From assembly GCF_003316845.1 (NCBI RefSeq), contig NZ_QMIK01000009.1, positions 62,001-126,000 on the forward strand: a stretch of DNA of 64,000 bases, read 5' to 3'. The position numbers were made by a program, and so were the translations under genes. Below the pieces are notes generated by a model that was not told the origin of the DNA, did not search any database, and saw only the letters and a list, made by a program, of their open reading frames with translations. This document shows positions 1 to 8,789 of the stretch, in pieces (within the stretch, counting starts at the first letter, position 1; each line of letters begins with the position of its first letter). This stretch comes from Cognataquiflexum aquatile. GTDB lineage: Bacteria > Bacteroidota > Bacteroidia > Cytophagales > Cyclobacteriaceae.

Positions 1-157
1 CAAACTGATCAATGCTGTCACCCCAGATGACTACGCACACTTTCTTTGGGTATTGTCCCGGTTGTTCTACGATATATTCTCTTTTTCTCCAAGTCCCTTT
101 GGCGGAGGACCCGCTTGCCTCGGGCATAATTTGAACTACTTTTCCGATTATTTCCAT
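1..157 (-). CDS. DUF3127 domain protein, C-terminus cut by window edge
   Basis: Only the first 52 codons are present; the gene runs off the left edge. The minus-strand reading from the ATG at 157 gives MEIIGKVVQIM, then GTWRKREYI, QYPKKV and WGDSIDQF. This is the pattern I associate with the DUF3127 family, small Bacteroidota proteins with an OB-fold-like single-strand-DNA-binding flavour. That function is a family impression, not shown by the sequence. A longer minus-strand reading through the same bases in another frame (18-200) gives Arg-rich, family-less protein and was not used. Confidence 0.7.
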   Translation of the reverse strand, partial: MEIIGKVVQIMPEASGSSAKGTWRKREYIVEQPGQYPKKVCVVIWGDSIDQF

Positions 158-567
158 AATTTTTTGTTAGTATTGAAAAACCGAAGTTAATAAATTTCAA
201 TAGGTAAATACAGCTTTCACCCCAACCTGTAACCTTAATTTCCTCTTTTTTGTAATTCCCGGTAAAATCAGGCCCGAGATTTGCAACATTATACTAAACC
301 CGGGAGTATATGCGTTTAAGAAATATCCAAGCGAGAGAATTTTTTGTGGATCATCTGCTCTATTCCCGAATTAAATTTCAGTTTTTTGACAGTAAAGTGC
401 AAATTGTTTCATATTGACTGATTTTTGTGAAATTTTCAAATAAAAAAATCCTGTAAGTGTTGCATCGAACAAAGTGATTCTTTACATTTGGTTACAATAA
501 TTTAATTGTTTCACCCTCTAATATATACTATGGCATAAACCTCTACGTTATTTTAAAGTCAATTTGT
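158..567. other. 410-base divergent intergenic region
   Basis: AT-rich spacer between the minus-strand DUF3127 gene and the plus-strand sigma factor. I see no coding sequence in it. It should hold divergent promoters; the best candidate is described separately at 460-490. Confidence 0.6.
460..490 (+). promoter_or_regulatory. Candidate Bacteroidota promoter for the sigma factor gene
   Basis: TTG at 460-462, a 20-base spacer, then TACATTTG at 483-490. This fits the Bacteroidota -33/-7 consensus (TTTG, about 19-20 bases, TAnnTTTG). It lies about 80 bases upstream of the ATG at 568. It was found by eye only, and the short AT-rich motif can occur by chance. Confidence 0.4.
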
Positions 568-1170
568 ATGAATGAAAGGACAAGTCCTAAAGATGCCGAG
601 TTGATCGCGCAGTACAGAAGTGGAAGCGAGGCAGCATTTGAAAAGTTAGTAAATAAATACAAATCGAGGGTTTATACCACCATTTACCTGATAGTCAAAG
701 ACCAAGGCGTAGCCGAGGATTTACTACAGGACGTATTTGTAAAAGTGGTTCACACCCTTAGTGCTGACGGTTATAACGAAGAGGGAAAATTTCAGCCATG
801 GTTGATGCGCATCGCGCACAATTTAGCCATTGATTTCTTCAGAAAACGGAAGCGCTATCCCACCATCGTGATGGAAGATGGGATGGATGTCTTCAATACG
901 CTGAGATTTGCTGAGGAAACCATCGAAGATGTCAAAGTCAAGGAAGATACCGTGGAGTTGGTAAGAAGACTGATCGATGAACTTCCCGAATCCCAAAAAC
1001 AGGTGCTCATTATGAGGCACTATATGGATTTGAGTTTTCAGGAAATCGCAGAACAGACAGGTGTCAGTATCAATACGGCGCTTGGAAGGATGCGGTATGC
1101 ATTGATAAACATGAGGAAAAAACTAAAACAATTAAACGTTGCCTATGACAAAATCTTTTACCCCAAATGA
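568..1170 (+). CDS. ECF-type RNA polymerase sigma-70 factor
   Basis: A 200-residue sigma factor of the RpoE/ECF class, which would direct RNA polymerase to a small set of promoters. Region 2 lies at about residues 11-93, with the DLLQDVFVKV core-binding helix near 51-60 and the IAHNLAIDFFRK segment near 82-93. Region 4 lies at about 138-187 (LPESQKQVLIMRHY, then FQEIAEQTGVS and ALGRMRYAL, a helix-turn-helix). No anti-sigma with a membrane segment is adjacent. A small gene overlaps its 3' end by 26 bases, suggesting translational coupling. The family is clear; the regulon is unknown. Confidence 0.93.
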   Translation: MNERTSPKDAELIAQYRSGSEAAFEKLVNKYKSRVYTTIYLIVKDQGVAEDLLQDVFVKVVHTLSADGYNEEGKFQPWLMRIAHNLAIDFFRKRKRYPTIVMEDGMDVFNTLRFAEETIEDVKVKEDTVELVRRLIDELPESQKQVLIMRHYMDLSFQEIAEQTGVSINTALGRMRYALINMRKKLKQLNVAYDKIFYPK

Positions 1171-1378
1171 CCTGTTAAGATATATCTATCAGGAAATGAG
1201 TGAGGGTGAAAATGAGTTGGTTGTGCAGGCCCTGCGCAGTGATGATCACTTGATGCAGGACTATTTAGACATGCTGAGCACGCTTGACCAATTGAATCAA
1301 CTCATTCTTACACCTTCGGAAAAAGTAGTAAAGAGCATTCTTCGGAAAGCCAATTCTACCGGTCTCGAAAAAGTCTAA
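1145..1378 (+). CDS. Small protein overlapping the ECF sigma gene
   Basis: A 77-residue acidic, helical protein starting at the ATG at 1145, inside the last codons of the sigma gene in another frame (26-base overlap). A TTG two codons upstream is possible, but ATG is preferred. The sequence (FTPNDLLRYIYQEMSEGEN, then repeated Leu/Asp) has no zinc motif and no transmembrane segment. The overlap suggests co-translation with the sigma factor, so a regulatory or anti-sigma-like role is plausible. That is inference from context; I do not recognise a named family. A hairpin terminator follows at 1401. Confidence 0.75.
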   Translation: MTKSFTPNDLLRYIYQEMSEGENELVVQALRSDDHLMQDYLDMLSTLDQLNQLILTPSEKVVKSILRKANSTGLEKV

Positions 1379-1400
1379 ACCTATCGAACAGAAAAAAGGT

Positions 1401-1432
1401 AACCTGAAGGCGAAAAGCTTTCAGGTTTTTTT
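1401..1432 (+). terminator. Intrinsic terminator after the sigma operon
   Basis: Inverted repeat AACCTGAA (1401-1408) with TTCAGGTT (1420-1427), loop of 11 bases, followed directly by a run of T. It sits 23 bases after the stop of the small overlapping gene. Confidence 0.75.
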
Positions 1433-1465
1433 ATGTATTTGATTTATTATTCTAGGTAAAGATTA

Positions 1466-1783
1466 TTACTTTTTTGGTTTTGGATCAGGTAATTCCTTCA
1501 GGGAAATCCGGACCAATTTACTTAACCATTCTCCATCTTCGATTTTGTCTTCAATTAGAAAACTTGGTTTTGCTCCTTCATAAGGTGGTGCTTCCACCAC
1601 AGTTTCGATAAATTTCCTTCCGGATTCTGTGGGTTTGATAAAAAGTTTATTGTCGCAAATCAGACCAAATAATTTTCCATCGGCATAAACCCCATATTCT
1701 CCAAACACTTTTTTGGAAGAGATTTCACCTGCATTTTTGATTTGGTCGATGACGAAGTCTACAAATTTTTGATCGGAAGGCAT
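1466..1783 (-). CDS. TfoX/Sxy family N-terminal domain protein
   Basis: A 105-residue protein consisting of a TfoX_N domain alone: VFGEYGVYADGKLFGLI near residues 26-42, then DNKLFIKPT, then PPYEGAKPSFLIED. In gamma-proteobacteria the two-domain TfoX/Sxy activates competence genes. Stand-alone N-domains are common in Bacteroidota and their role is not settled. The Lys-rich end PKPKK is unremarkable. It is single-gene, converging with the sigma operon, and starts at the ATG at 1783. Confidence 0.88.
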   Translation of the reverse strand: MPSDQKFVDFVIDQIKNAGEISSKKVFGEYGVYADGKLFGLICDNKLFIKPTESGRKFIETVVEAPPYEGAKPSFLIEDKIEDGEWLSKLVRISLKELPDPKPKK

Positions 1784-1838
1784 TTCTTTTTCAATAGATA
1801 ATTAAATATAAAGTTCTTAACTCAGTTTTATATCAACC

Positions 1839-2714
1839 TCAGTCCAAAACCCCATCCAAAAACACCTGTGCTTTCCCAATCAAGTCTTGATTGGTCGCCG
1901 GGGTGAAGCCGTGTCCCTGCCCTTGAATATATTCCACCAAGTGTAGGACATTCTTGGCAACCAGGGCATTTTCTAGAATTTCACTTTGAGAAATGGGGAC
2001 GACGGTGTCGATATTCCCATGAAAAAAGACCGTCGGGACGGAATTGGGCGTGACGAATCCCAAAGGGCTTGAATCGGCATAAATCACCGGTTTGGCAGTA
2101 GGATTTCCTCCAAGTAAATTGTCAAAGAGCAGTTGGGTAAATAGGTTGAAACCGTAGAAACTGACAAGTTCTGTAGGCGGAAAGAAAGCGACAACAGCTT
2201 TGACCAGACCATTTTGGTTGTTTTTGTAGCTGTGCAACAATGCCAAATGTCCTCCGGCACTTCCTCCGGCAAGGATGATTTCATCGCTGACATCCCATGT
2301 CGACAATTGGGACTGGATGTAAGCAATAGCATTTTTGATGTCTTCTTCTTGGGAGGGAAATTTGTTTGCGCCGGTCGATATGTTGAAAAGCCTGTAATTG
2401 ACCGCAACATAAGCATAGTCGTCCTGCACGGCTTCCAGCCAGGGTTTGAACTGAACAAACTCATCCTTGGTGCCATCTACCCATCCGCCACCGTGGATCC
2501 ACACAAAAACTTTGGTGCTGCCTGTACTTCTGTTTGCCGGCAAAAAAACATCCATCACCTGCCTTTCATTGGTACCATATGGTGTGTTCAACAGTTCCGC
2601 AGCAACATCTGGATTTAATTCCGGTTGCGGATCATCCTTTTCGACGCAGGAAAAGAGTATAAAAATCCCTAAAAAAAGACTGCCGGCAAATCTCAAAACT
2701 GAACTCCTTACCAT
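1839..2714 (-). CDS. Alpha/beta hydrolase lipoprotein (esterase-like)
   Basis: A 291-residue hydrolase with a lipoprotein signal: a hydrophobic stretch then LFSC, with Cys23 as the expected lipidation site. Catalytic features are the oxyanion HGGG at 74-77, the nucleophile elbow GGSAGG at 150-155 (Ser152), Asp236 in HGNIDTVVP and His268 in GQGHGF. This is the hormone-sensitive-lipase/BD-FAE type arrangement, so a short-chain carboxylesterase or acyl-hydrolase at the cell envelope is likely. The substrate is unknown. It appears to be a single gene, with repeat-rich intergenic DNA upstream. Confidence 0.9.
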   Translation of the reverse strand: MVRSSVLRFAGSLFLGIFILFSCVEKDDPQPELNPDVAAELLNTPYGTNERQVMDVFLPANRSTGSTKVFVWIHGGGWVDGTKDEFVQFKPWLEAVQDDYAYVAVNYRLFNISTGANKFPSQEEDIKNAIAYIQSQLSTWDVSDEIILAGGSAGGHLALLHSYKNNQNGLVKAVVAFFPPTELVSFYGFNLFTQLLFDNLLGGNPTAKPVIYADSSPLGFVTPNSVPTVFFHGNIDTVVPISQSEILENALVAKNVLHLVEYIQGQGHGFTPATNQDLIGKAQVFLDGVLD

Positions 2715-2780
2715 AATTTTTTATTTATTTGATCTGTGAAACAACGAAAGTAAGGATTACTTGTTGTAAAAATGGGGATA

Positions 2781-2935
2781 TGGTTATTAAGTTAATGGTT
2801 ATTGGTAATGTCCGATTTAGAATTCTAAAATGTAAATCACACTATTTGGCGATTCAAAATATCAATTAATATCCAGTATCTACCAATATCTATTTTCAAT
2901 ATCCACGAGTATCAATAATTCAAATATCCAAATCA
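2781..2935. repeat. Stuttered short-word repeats upstream of nth
   Basis: Two low-complexity parts. First, GGTTATTAAGTTA and variants at 2781-2809; the same 13 bases recur near 60224-60236. Second, at 2857-2935, many copies of AATATC/ATATCAA words; AATATCAATTAATATC (near 2858-2873) recurs exactly near 8963-8978. No coding sense was seen. These look like members of dispersed intergenic element families. Confidence 0.55.
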
Positions 2936-2946
2936 CAAATTAATCC

Positions 2947-3633
2947 ATGCTTCGAAAAGAAAGATACGCTGCAGTCATAGACCATTTTGCCCAACATATG
3001 CCGATAGCTGAGACAGAACTCGTCTTCGAGAATCCCTATCAGCTTTTGGTCTCTGTAGTTCTGAGTGCGCAGTGTACCGACAAGCGTGTCAACATGACGA
3101 CTCCGGCGATTTTCCGGGATTTTCCCAGCCCGGCACATTTGGCGGCCACCGATTTTGATACACTCTTCCCTTATATCCGCAGCATTTCTTATCCAAATAA
3201 CAAGACCAAACACCTTATTGGACTTGGGAAAATGCTCACAGCCGAATTTGGCGGTGAAGTTCCTTCCACTGTGGACGAGCTCGTCAAGCTTCCCGGTGTA
3301 GGCCGCAAAACAGCCAATGTCATCACTTCTGTCGTTTGGAATCAGCCCAATATGGCTGTGGACACCCATGTTTTCAGGGTTTCTAAGCGCTTGGGTTTGG
3401 TCAATCAAAATGCAAAGACGCCGCTAGAAGTGGAAAAGCAGTTGATCAAAAATATCCCAAAGAAATACGTCCACATTGCCCATCATTGGTTGATTTTGCA
3501 TGGCCGGTATGTTTGCCTGGCGAGAATTCCCAAATGTTTGGAGTGCAATATCACCCATCTTTGCAGGTATTTTGAGAAAAACAAAGAAGCGATTTTGAAT
3601 AAGGATTTCCTTCCCCCTAAAAAGAAAAAATAA
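2947..3633 (+). CDS. nth: Endonuclease III (DNA glycosylase/AP lyase)
   Basis: A 228-residue base-excision-repair enzyme that removes oxidised pyrimidines and cuts at abasic sites. The helix-hairpin-helix ELVKLPGVGRKTA lies at about 111-123 with catalytic Lys121, and the catalytic aspartate is Asp139 in AVDTHVFRVSKRLG. The 4Fe-4S ligands are visible at Cys190, Cys197, Cys200 and Cys206 (CX6CX2CX5C). Length is typical of the family. The Lys-rich tail PPKKKK is extra. The next gene begins at the base after the stop codon, so nth and asnB are probably co-transcribed. Confidence 0.96.
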   Translation: MLRKERYAAVIDHFAQHMPIAETELVFENPYQLLVSVVLSAQCTDKRVNMTTPAIFRDFPSPAHLAATDFDTLFPYIRSISYPNNKTKHLIGLGKMLTAEFGGEVPSTVDELVKLPGVGRKTANVITSVVWNQPNMAVDTHVFRVSKRLGLVNQNAKTPLEVEKQLIKNIPKKYVHIAHHWLILHGRYVCLARIPKCLECNITHLCRYFEKNKEAILNKDFLPPKKKK

Positions 3634-5421
3634 ATGTGTGGAATCCATGCACTCATCCAACCTGAATCCGATGGCCTAGCCGCCATCCAAAAGATGATGC
3701 ATGCCACTGAACATCGTGGACCGGATTTTTCGGGTTTCTGCAAAGTAGAAGAGGGTATATTTTTTGCGGCCAACAGGTTAAAAATCCAGGATCTCAGCGA
3801 TGACTCCAACCAACCGCTTTGGTCTGAAGACCGATCGGCGGTTTTGGTCTTCAATGGCGAACTCTATAACCATCCCGAATTGAAAAGAATCCTGGTCAAT
3901 CGGGGATACCATTTGGATACAGGTTCAGATTCTATCATTTTGTTACATTGGTTGAAGGCTTTTGGCAAAGAAGGAATCCAACAACTCAAAGGCATGTTTG
4001 CATTTGTCTTCGCTGATCAAGGCAAAAAGGAGATTTTGGTCAGCCGGGATATTTCGGGAGAGAAGCCTCTTTATTTTCACCATAATGGAAATTCCTGGAT
4101 ATTTTCCTCAGAGACCAAAGGGATTTTGGCAGGAATGAAAAACAAACCCAAAATCGACAAAACCCAATTTCTACCTTTTTTCTACTATAGGCACAGTATG
4201 CCGGACCGGTCATTTTTTGAGGAGGTCAAGCAGGTCTTGCCAGGAGAAATTATCATTCTGGATTTCGATGGGCATATTAGCCAAAGAGAGAAAATGGTTT
4301 TGGAACCAAACCAAGAACATGAAACCTCCCAAAATAAATTTGAAGAAACACTAAAAGAAGCTGTTTCCAAAAGTTTTTCTGCTGAAAGGCCTGTCGGAAT
4401 GGTGCTCAGCGGTGGTGCAGACAGCAGTCTTCTATATACAGTTGCGTATGAACTCACCGGGCAAAAATTACCAACCTACACGGTGGCTTTGGAAAGTAGG
4501 CTACAAGGCAAATACAGAGACCCCCATTTTGTCAGGATTTTTAACCAACAATATCCTTCCGAAAACAGAGAAATCCGGGTGAATAAAGCAACGGTCATGG
4601 AAAATTGGGATGCCTACATCCAATCCATGGACCAACCTATCGGAGACAGCGCAGGGTTTTTGACCTGGTTGGTAGCCAAGGAGGCCAAAGAAGAAGTCAA
4701 AGTCCTGATCTCAGGTGCGGGTGCGGATGAGCTTTTTGCCGGATACAACAGGCATCGGGCGTTTATACATTATCTGAACCATCCCACATTGTTGATGCAG
4801 ATTGCCACCTTTTCAGATTTCCCATTTCCCGGGTATCTGAAAAAATTGATTCAAAGCATCTCCAAAAATCCTGAGGACACATTTATCCAAATGGCCGCTT
4901 TGGAGAAAATCCCTGAAGCATATCTAGGAATTTTCAGACCTTGGTATCCCAAAAGCGAATTTGATTTTAAAAATGCTTTGGATTGGGACAGGACTTTCTA
5001 CTTGGTCAATGACATTCTCAAAATTCATGACAATGCCTGTATGGCCCATGGGATAGAAGGACGTGCACCTTATTTATATTCTGAGTTACTGGAATTTGCC
5101 CTTTCTCAGACAGAGGATGAATTATTGAAAAGCAAAGGAAAAGTCTTTATCAAGGAATCATTGAGGAAACGTGGCCTGGGGCAGATTGCAGACCGGAAGA
5201 AACTGGGATTTGGTTTGCCTCTACAAGAATGGATGGAGGAAAATGATTTTAGGGAATGGGTTTTTGGACCCATCCGACAGCTATCAGCAGACTGGGGGGA
5301 ATGTTTTCCACCTGAAATGCTTAAATTTGTAGCGCAGCCAGAAAAGGCAGAAAAGAGACATTTTCTATTGGTTTGGAACATGTTTATCCTTGCAGGTTGG
5401 CTGAATAAGTTTTCGAAATGA
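3634..5421 (+). CDS. asnB: Asparagine synthase, glutamine-hydrolysing (AsnB-like)
   Basis: A 595-residue class II amidotransferase. Cys2 (MCGI) is the glutaminase nucleophile; HRGPD lies at 27-31 and FNGELYN at 73-79. The synthetase half has the PP-loop SGGADS at about 259-264 and a later GADELFAGYNRHR. It uses glutamine and ATP to amidate aspartate. Such paralogues are frequent in surface-polysaccharide loci, where they may amidate sugar acids instead. It starts right after nth and overlaps the next glycosyltransferase by four bases (ATGA), so it probably belongs functionally to the polysaccharide locus. The substrate is uncertain. Confidence 0.92.
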   Translation: MCGIHALIQPESDGLAAIQKMMHATEHRGPDFSGFCKVEEGIFFAANRLKIQDLSDDSNQPLWSEDRSAVLVFNGELYNHPELKRILVNRGYHLDTGSDSIILLHWLKAFGKEGIQQLKGMFAFVFADQGKKEILVSRDISGEKPLYFHHNGNSWIFSSETKGILAGMKNKPKIDKTQFLPFFYYRHSMPDRSFFEEVKQVLPGEIIILDFDGHISQREKMVLEPNQEHETSQNKFEETLKEAVSKSFSAERPVGMVLSGGADSSLLYTVAYELTGQKLPTYTVALESRLQGKYRDPHFVRIFNQQYPSENREIRVNKATVMENWDAYIQSMDQPIGDSAGFLTWLVAKEAKEEVKVLISGAGADELFAGYNRHRAFIHYLNHPTLLMQIATFSDFPFPGYLKKLIQSISKNPEDTFIQMAALEKIPEAYLGIFRPWYPKSEFDFKNALDWDRTFYLVNDILKIHDNACMAHGIEGRAPYLYSELLEFALSQTEDELLKSKGKVFIKESLRKRGLGQIADRKKLGFGLPLQEWMEENDFREWVFGPIRQLSADWGECFPPEMLKFVAQPEKAEKRHFLLVWNMFILAGWLNKFSK

Positions 5422-6641
5422 AAATCATTTATATCCATCAGTATTTTGTCACGCCTTCTCAGGGAGGGGGAACCCGCTCATACCACTTGGCCAAAGGCTT
5501 GGTAGAAGCTGGTATCGAGGTGGAGATGATTACATCGCACTCTGAAAACTATTATGATTTCAAGCTCATTGACGGCATCAAGGTACATTACCTTCCCGTG
5601 TCCTACCGTCAGGAATATGGGTTTTTGAAGAGAATTTGGGCGTTTTCGGCTTTTGTGGACCAGGCAAAAAAGCTTCTGCTCAAATTGCCGCGACCTGATT
5701 TTTTATACATTACATCGACTCCATTGACTACCGGATGGATTGGATTGTGGGCCAAAAAGAAGCTGGCCATACCTTTCTTTTTTGAAGTCAGGGATCTTTG
5801 GCCGGATGCTCCGATACAGGTGGGCGTCATCCAAAATCCTGTCTTGAAGAAAATTCTCTACAGCCTCGAATCCAAGATTTACAGGCATGCTTTTAAGGTG
5901 ATAGCCCTTTCTCCCGGCATCGCCAATTCCATCCGTGAAAAGTGTGACACCTGCAAAATCCACCTGATACCCAATTTTGCGGACACTGAGTTTTTCCATC
6001 CCATAGAGAAAAAGGAATCATTTCTCCAAAAATTTGGCCTCCAACCGACCTTTACCATTGTTTATGCAGGCGCTATCGGTCAGGTCAATGCTGTCGATGA
6101 AATGCTGATTTTGGCCAAAAAGGCACAAGAAAAAGGTAGGGATTACCAGTTTGCCGTAATGGGAAAAGGCGCCAAGTCTGAAGATTTGCTACGCAAGGCA
6201 AAGAACTTGGGGCTTCACAATTTTTTCTATTTCCCCTTTGGGAGCAAGGAGGAAGTCCGTCAGCTCTTGTCGGTTTCGGACTTGGCAATGGTCACCTTTG
6301 CCCACCTTCCTGTACTGAAAACAAACAGTCCCAATAAATTTTTTGATGCCTTGGCAGCAGGAAAGGGAATCATCGTGAACCATAAAGGTTGGGTGTACCA
6401 ATTGGTAAAAGAGTATAATTTGGGAATTTATTTCAATCCTGAAAATCCCGAAGATGCTTTTGAAAAGTTGGAAAAAATGGCTTCAAATCCGAAACTGCTT
6501 CAGGAAACCCAAAAAAATTCCCGTGAATTGGCAGAGAAATATTTTTCCAAAGAGTTGGCCGTGCAGCGGCTTTTGGCAGTCCTCGATCCTGATAGATTCG
6601 GAAAGGATTTTAGGGACGAGGTTTATATCCTGACAGCTTGA
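5418..6641 (+). CDS. Glycosyltransferase family 4 (WbuB-like)
   Basis: A 407-residue GT-B enzyme transferring a sugar from a nucleotide donor, probably at the inner face of the membrane during surface-glycan assembly. The N-terminal half contains GGGTRSYHLAKGL and EVRDLWPDAP (about 123-132), typical of WbuB-type transferases. The C-terminal donor-binding half has NKFFDALAAGKGIIV. It is translationally coupled to asnB by a 4-base overlap. Its last 32 bases overlap the 3' end of convergent gldB, with no room for an intervening terminator. Confidence 0.92.
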   Translation: MKIIYIHQYFVTPSQGGGTRSYHLAKGLVEAGIEVEMITSHSENYYDFKLIDGIKVHYLPVSYRQEYGFLKRIWAFSAFVDQAKKLLLKLPRPDFLYITSTPLTTGWIGLWAKKKLAIPFFFEVRDLWPDAPIQVGVIQNPVLKKILYSLESKIYRHAFKVIALSPGIANSIREKCDTCKIHLIPNFADTEFFHPIEKKESFLQKFGLQPTFTIVYAGAIGQVNAVDEMLILAKKAQEKGRDYQFAVMGKGAKSEDLLRKAKNLGLHNFFYFPFGSKEEVRQLLSVSDLAMVTFAHLPVLKTNSPNKFFDALAAGKGIIVNHKGWVYQLVKEYNLGIYFNPENPEDAFEKLEKMASNPKLLQETQKNSRELAEKYFSKELAVQRLLAVLDPDRFGKDFRDEVYILTA

Positions 6642-7614
6642 AGATTTTTTCTGTGTCGGATTCCTCCATCAATTCCTTCAGCGGGACATTATTGTTGAAC
6701 TGGTAGTCATCCACAATATTCCATCCAAGCCATCTTCCGACGCGTCCCGGAGCGTCAGGACTGATTTCGACGGTGGATGGGGCTTCACCTGTATATTTTC
6801 TGATTTCAAAAGGATTGGTTTCGAATAGCAGGTCATTTTCCACAAAGTAGGACCAAATCAAAACTTCATTGTCAAAGCATGCCGCCACTTCTTCACTTGA
6901 ATAGCCGATGATAAATTCATCAGGAGTGCATGGCAGGATTGCTTTGGTAAAATGATAGGCCTTGCCATAGTAGATCATTTCGGCTACAAGTGAATTTTGC
7001 TTCAAATCAGTTTTATTATAAACCGAAGAAATCGCTGTCACAATCATAGGCACGATGTATTTAGCCTCATACCTTTTTGCAATATAATCCGGTAAATCCG
7101 GGGCCTGAAAACGATGGTCCGCAGGAAGGAAATAATCCAAGCCGATTACGATCATTTCTTCGTCAATATAAAGATCAGAGCTAAAGCCGCTGACAAAAGT
7201 ATAGACCTTTGGCACCTTGAATTCCGGAAAATAGTGCTTGATATATTTGAAGGCATTGCTCAGGTCTTTTTCCAAAACTGTGACGTCAGGGTAGTGAATC
7301 ATTACTTCATCGTAAAGTTCACGCATCAGCGTATCCTGATGGGTAGCGAGCAGTTCAGCAGCCAAATCCTCTTTGGAGGGATAGTTGGACGTCAATAAAT
7401 ATTTTTCTGCGAAGTATGGGTGGTTTTCAAAAAGGTAGGAGAATTCTTCGGATGTTTTTGCAGAAAAGAAATCATTTTCCAACCTTACAATCCTCAATTC
7501 TAAGTCCGTATTGAGGATATCTTCGTCCAATTGGCATTCCTCTGTTTCCTTTTTGCAGGATGAAAAAATTGTGACTAGACTCAAAATTGCAGATAAGAGA
7601 ATTTGGTTTTTCAT
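6610..7614 (-). CDS. gldB: Gliding motility lipoprotein GldB
   Basis: A 334-residue lipoprotein with signal MKNQ...TIFSSC (Cys20). The C-terminal GRVGRWLGWNIVDDY is a GldB signature, and the central ASSVYNKTDL and DFxxPADHRF-like segments also fit. GldB is required for gliding/type IX secretion-linked motility in Bacteroidota, probably as a periplasmic or outer-membrane-associated component. The ATG at 7614 is chosen because it begins a proper lipoprotein signal; an extension to 7698 would place 28 unlikely residues before it. It is alone on its strand and overlaps the preceding convergent gene by 32 bases. Confidence 0.9.
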   Translation of the reverse strand: MKNQILLSAILSLVTIFSSCKKETEECQLDEDILNTDLELRIVRLENDFFSAKTSEEFSYLFENHPYFAEKYLLTSNYPSKEDLAAELLATHQDTLMRELYDEVMIHYPDVTVLEKDLSNAFKYIKHYFPEFKVPKVYTFVSGFSSDLYIDEEMIVIGLDYFLPADHRFQAPDLPDYIAKRYEAKYIVPMIVTAISSVYNKTDLKQNSLVAEMIYYGKAYHFTKAILPCTPDEFIIGYSSEEVAACFDNEVLIWSYFVENDLLFETNPFEIRKYTGEAPSTVEISPDAPGRVGRWLGWNIVDDYQFNNNVPLKELMEESDTEKIFKLSGYKPRP

Positions 7615-7841
7615 AAGAATGCCATGCGGGAATAGAATTTGGCCAAATCTACAAGGAATCTTAAAATTATTGCTTGATTTTTTTTGGCAAAGTAACAACT
7701 AAATAAATTTATGTTATTGAGTTTAGTTACAATATTTTTCTATTGGTCTACAAAATTAAGTTGTTGGTGTAAACATGCATAACATTGGTTGTATCATGGT
7801 GTTTTAAGACTATTCAATTTAACACTTAACCAACAAAATTT

Positions 7842-8789
7842 ATGAAAACTATCAGATCAAAATGGTCCTTATTGACCATAGCATTGATGTCAATGACATT
7901 GGTGCTTTTCTCCTCCTGCAATGAGGATGAGACCCCTACTCCGGATCCAAATGTTGTCGAAGTAGCGGCTTCGAACTCTAATTTTTCTACGCTCGTCTCT
8001 GCCGTACAGACAGCAGGATTGGTACCAACGCTTTCCGGAACAGGCCCGTTTACGGTTTTTGCACCGACAAACGACGCGTTCAATAGATTTCTAACTGCAA
8101 ATGGTTTAACTGCAACCCAATTATTGGCTTCCGATGCTTTGGGTGAAACATTGACTTATCACGTTGTTGGAGCATTAGTTCCAGCTTCTTCCGTATCTGC
8201 AGGTAAAGTAACTTCAGTTTCGGGAGATCCTTTTTATGTGAGCATTGCGCCAAACAATGAAATATGGATCAATGGTAATACAAAAATTACCGCCACTGAT
8301 GTTATGGCATCCAACGGAATAATACACGTTTTGGACAATGTCATTACTCCTCCAACACAGAGCATTGCCCAGATTGCCATCGCTTCCACTACTGCTGCGC
8401 AACCGGAGTTTACGCAATTGGTAGCAGCACTGGTACGAGCAAATTTAGCAGGAGCTTTTCAAGGTGGTTTTGATGATGACCTCACTGTCTTCGCACCAAC
8501 AGATGCTGCTTTCCGTAATCTTTATGCTGCTTTGGGAGTTACAAGTGTTGATGAAATTCCATTGGAGACATTGACCGCTGTTTTGCAATACCATGTCGTT
8601 CCCGCAAGAGCTTTTTCTCAGGATTTGAGACAAGGGGCTTCATTGCCAACTTTACTGACAGGCAAAAACCTCACCGTTAATCTTTCAGATTTGAAAATAA
8701 ATGATGCCGGTCTTGTGGCTGAAGCGCTGAATATTCACGCCACCAATGGAGTAATCCATGTGATCGATAAGGTTATGTTGCCGCAATAA
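7842..8789 (+). CDS. Fasciclin (FAS1) domain lipoprotein
   Basis: A 315-residue protein with a lipoprotein signal ending SSC (Cys26), a short Asp/Pro-rich linker, and two FAS1 domains at about 37-175 and 180-315. Each shows the FAS1 H1 motif (GPFTVFAPTNDAF at about 67-79; LTVFAPTDAAF in the second) and an H2-type NGIIHVLDNVI/NGVIHVIDKVM ending. FAS1 domains mediate cell adhesion or matrix contacts. As a surface lipoprotein beside a polysaccharide locus it may bind matrix, but that link is inference. It is divergent from gldB, with a 227-base gap. Confidence 0.92.
   Translation: MKTIRSKWSLLTIALMSMTLVLFSSCNEDETPTPDPNVVEVAASNSNFSTLVSAVQTAGLVPTLSGTGPFTVFAPTNDAFNRFLTANGLTATQLLASDALGETLTYHVVGALVPASSVSAGKVTSVSGDPFYVSIAPNNEIWINGNTKITATDVMASNGIIHVLDNVITPPTQSIAQIAIASTTAAQPEFTQLVAALVRANLAGAFQGGFDDDLTVFAPTDAAFRNLYAALGVTSVDEIPLETLTAVLQYHVVPARAFSQDLRQGASLPTLLTGKNLTVNLSDLKINDAGLVAEALNIHATNGVIHVIDKVMLPQ

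Noticed and set aside
2214-2739. Plus-strand open frames opposite the esterase lipoprotein
   Set aside because: They are antisense shadows of a gene with a full catalytic triad.
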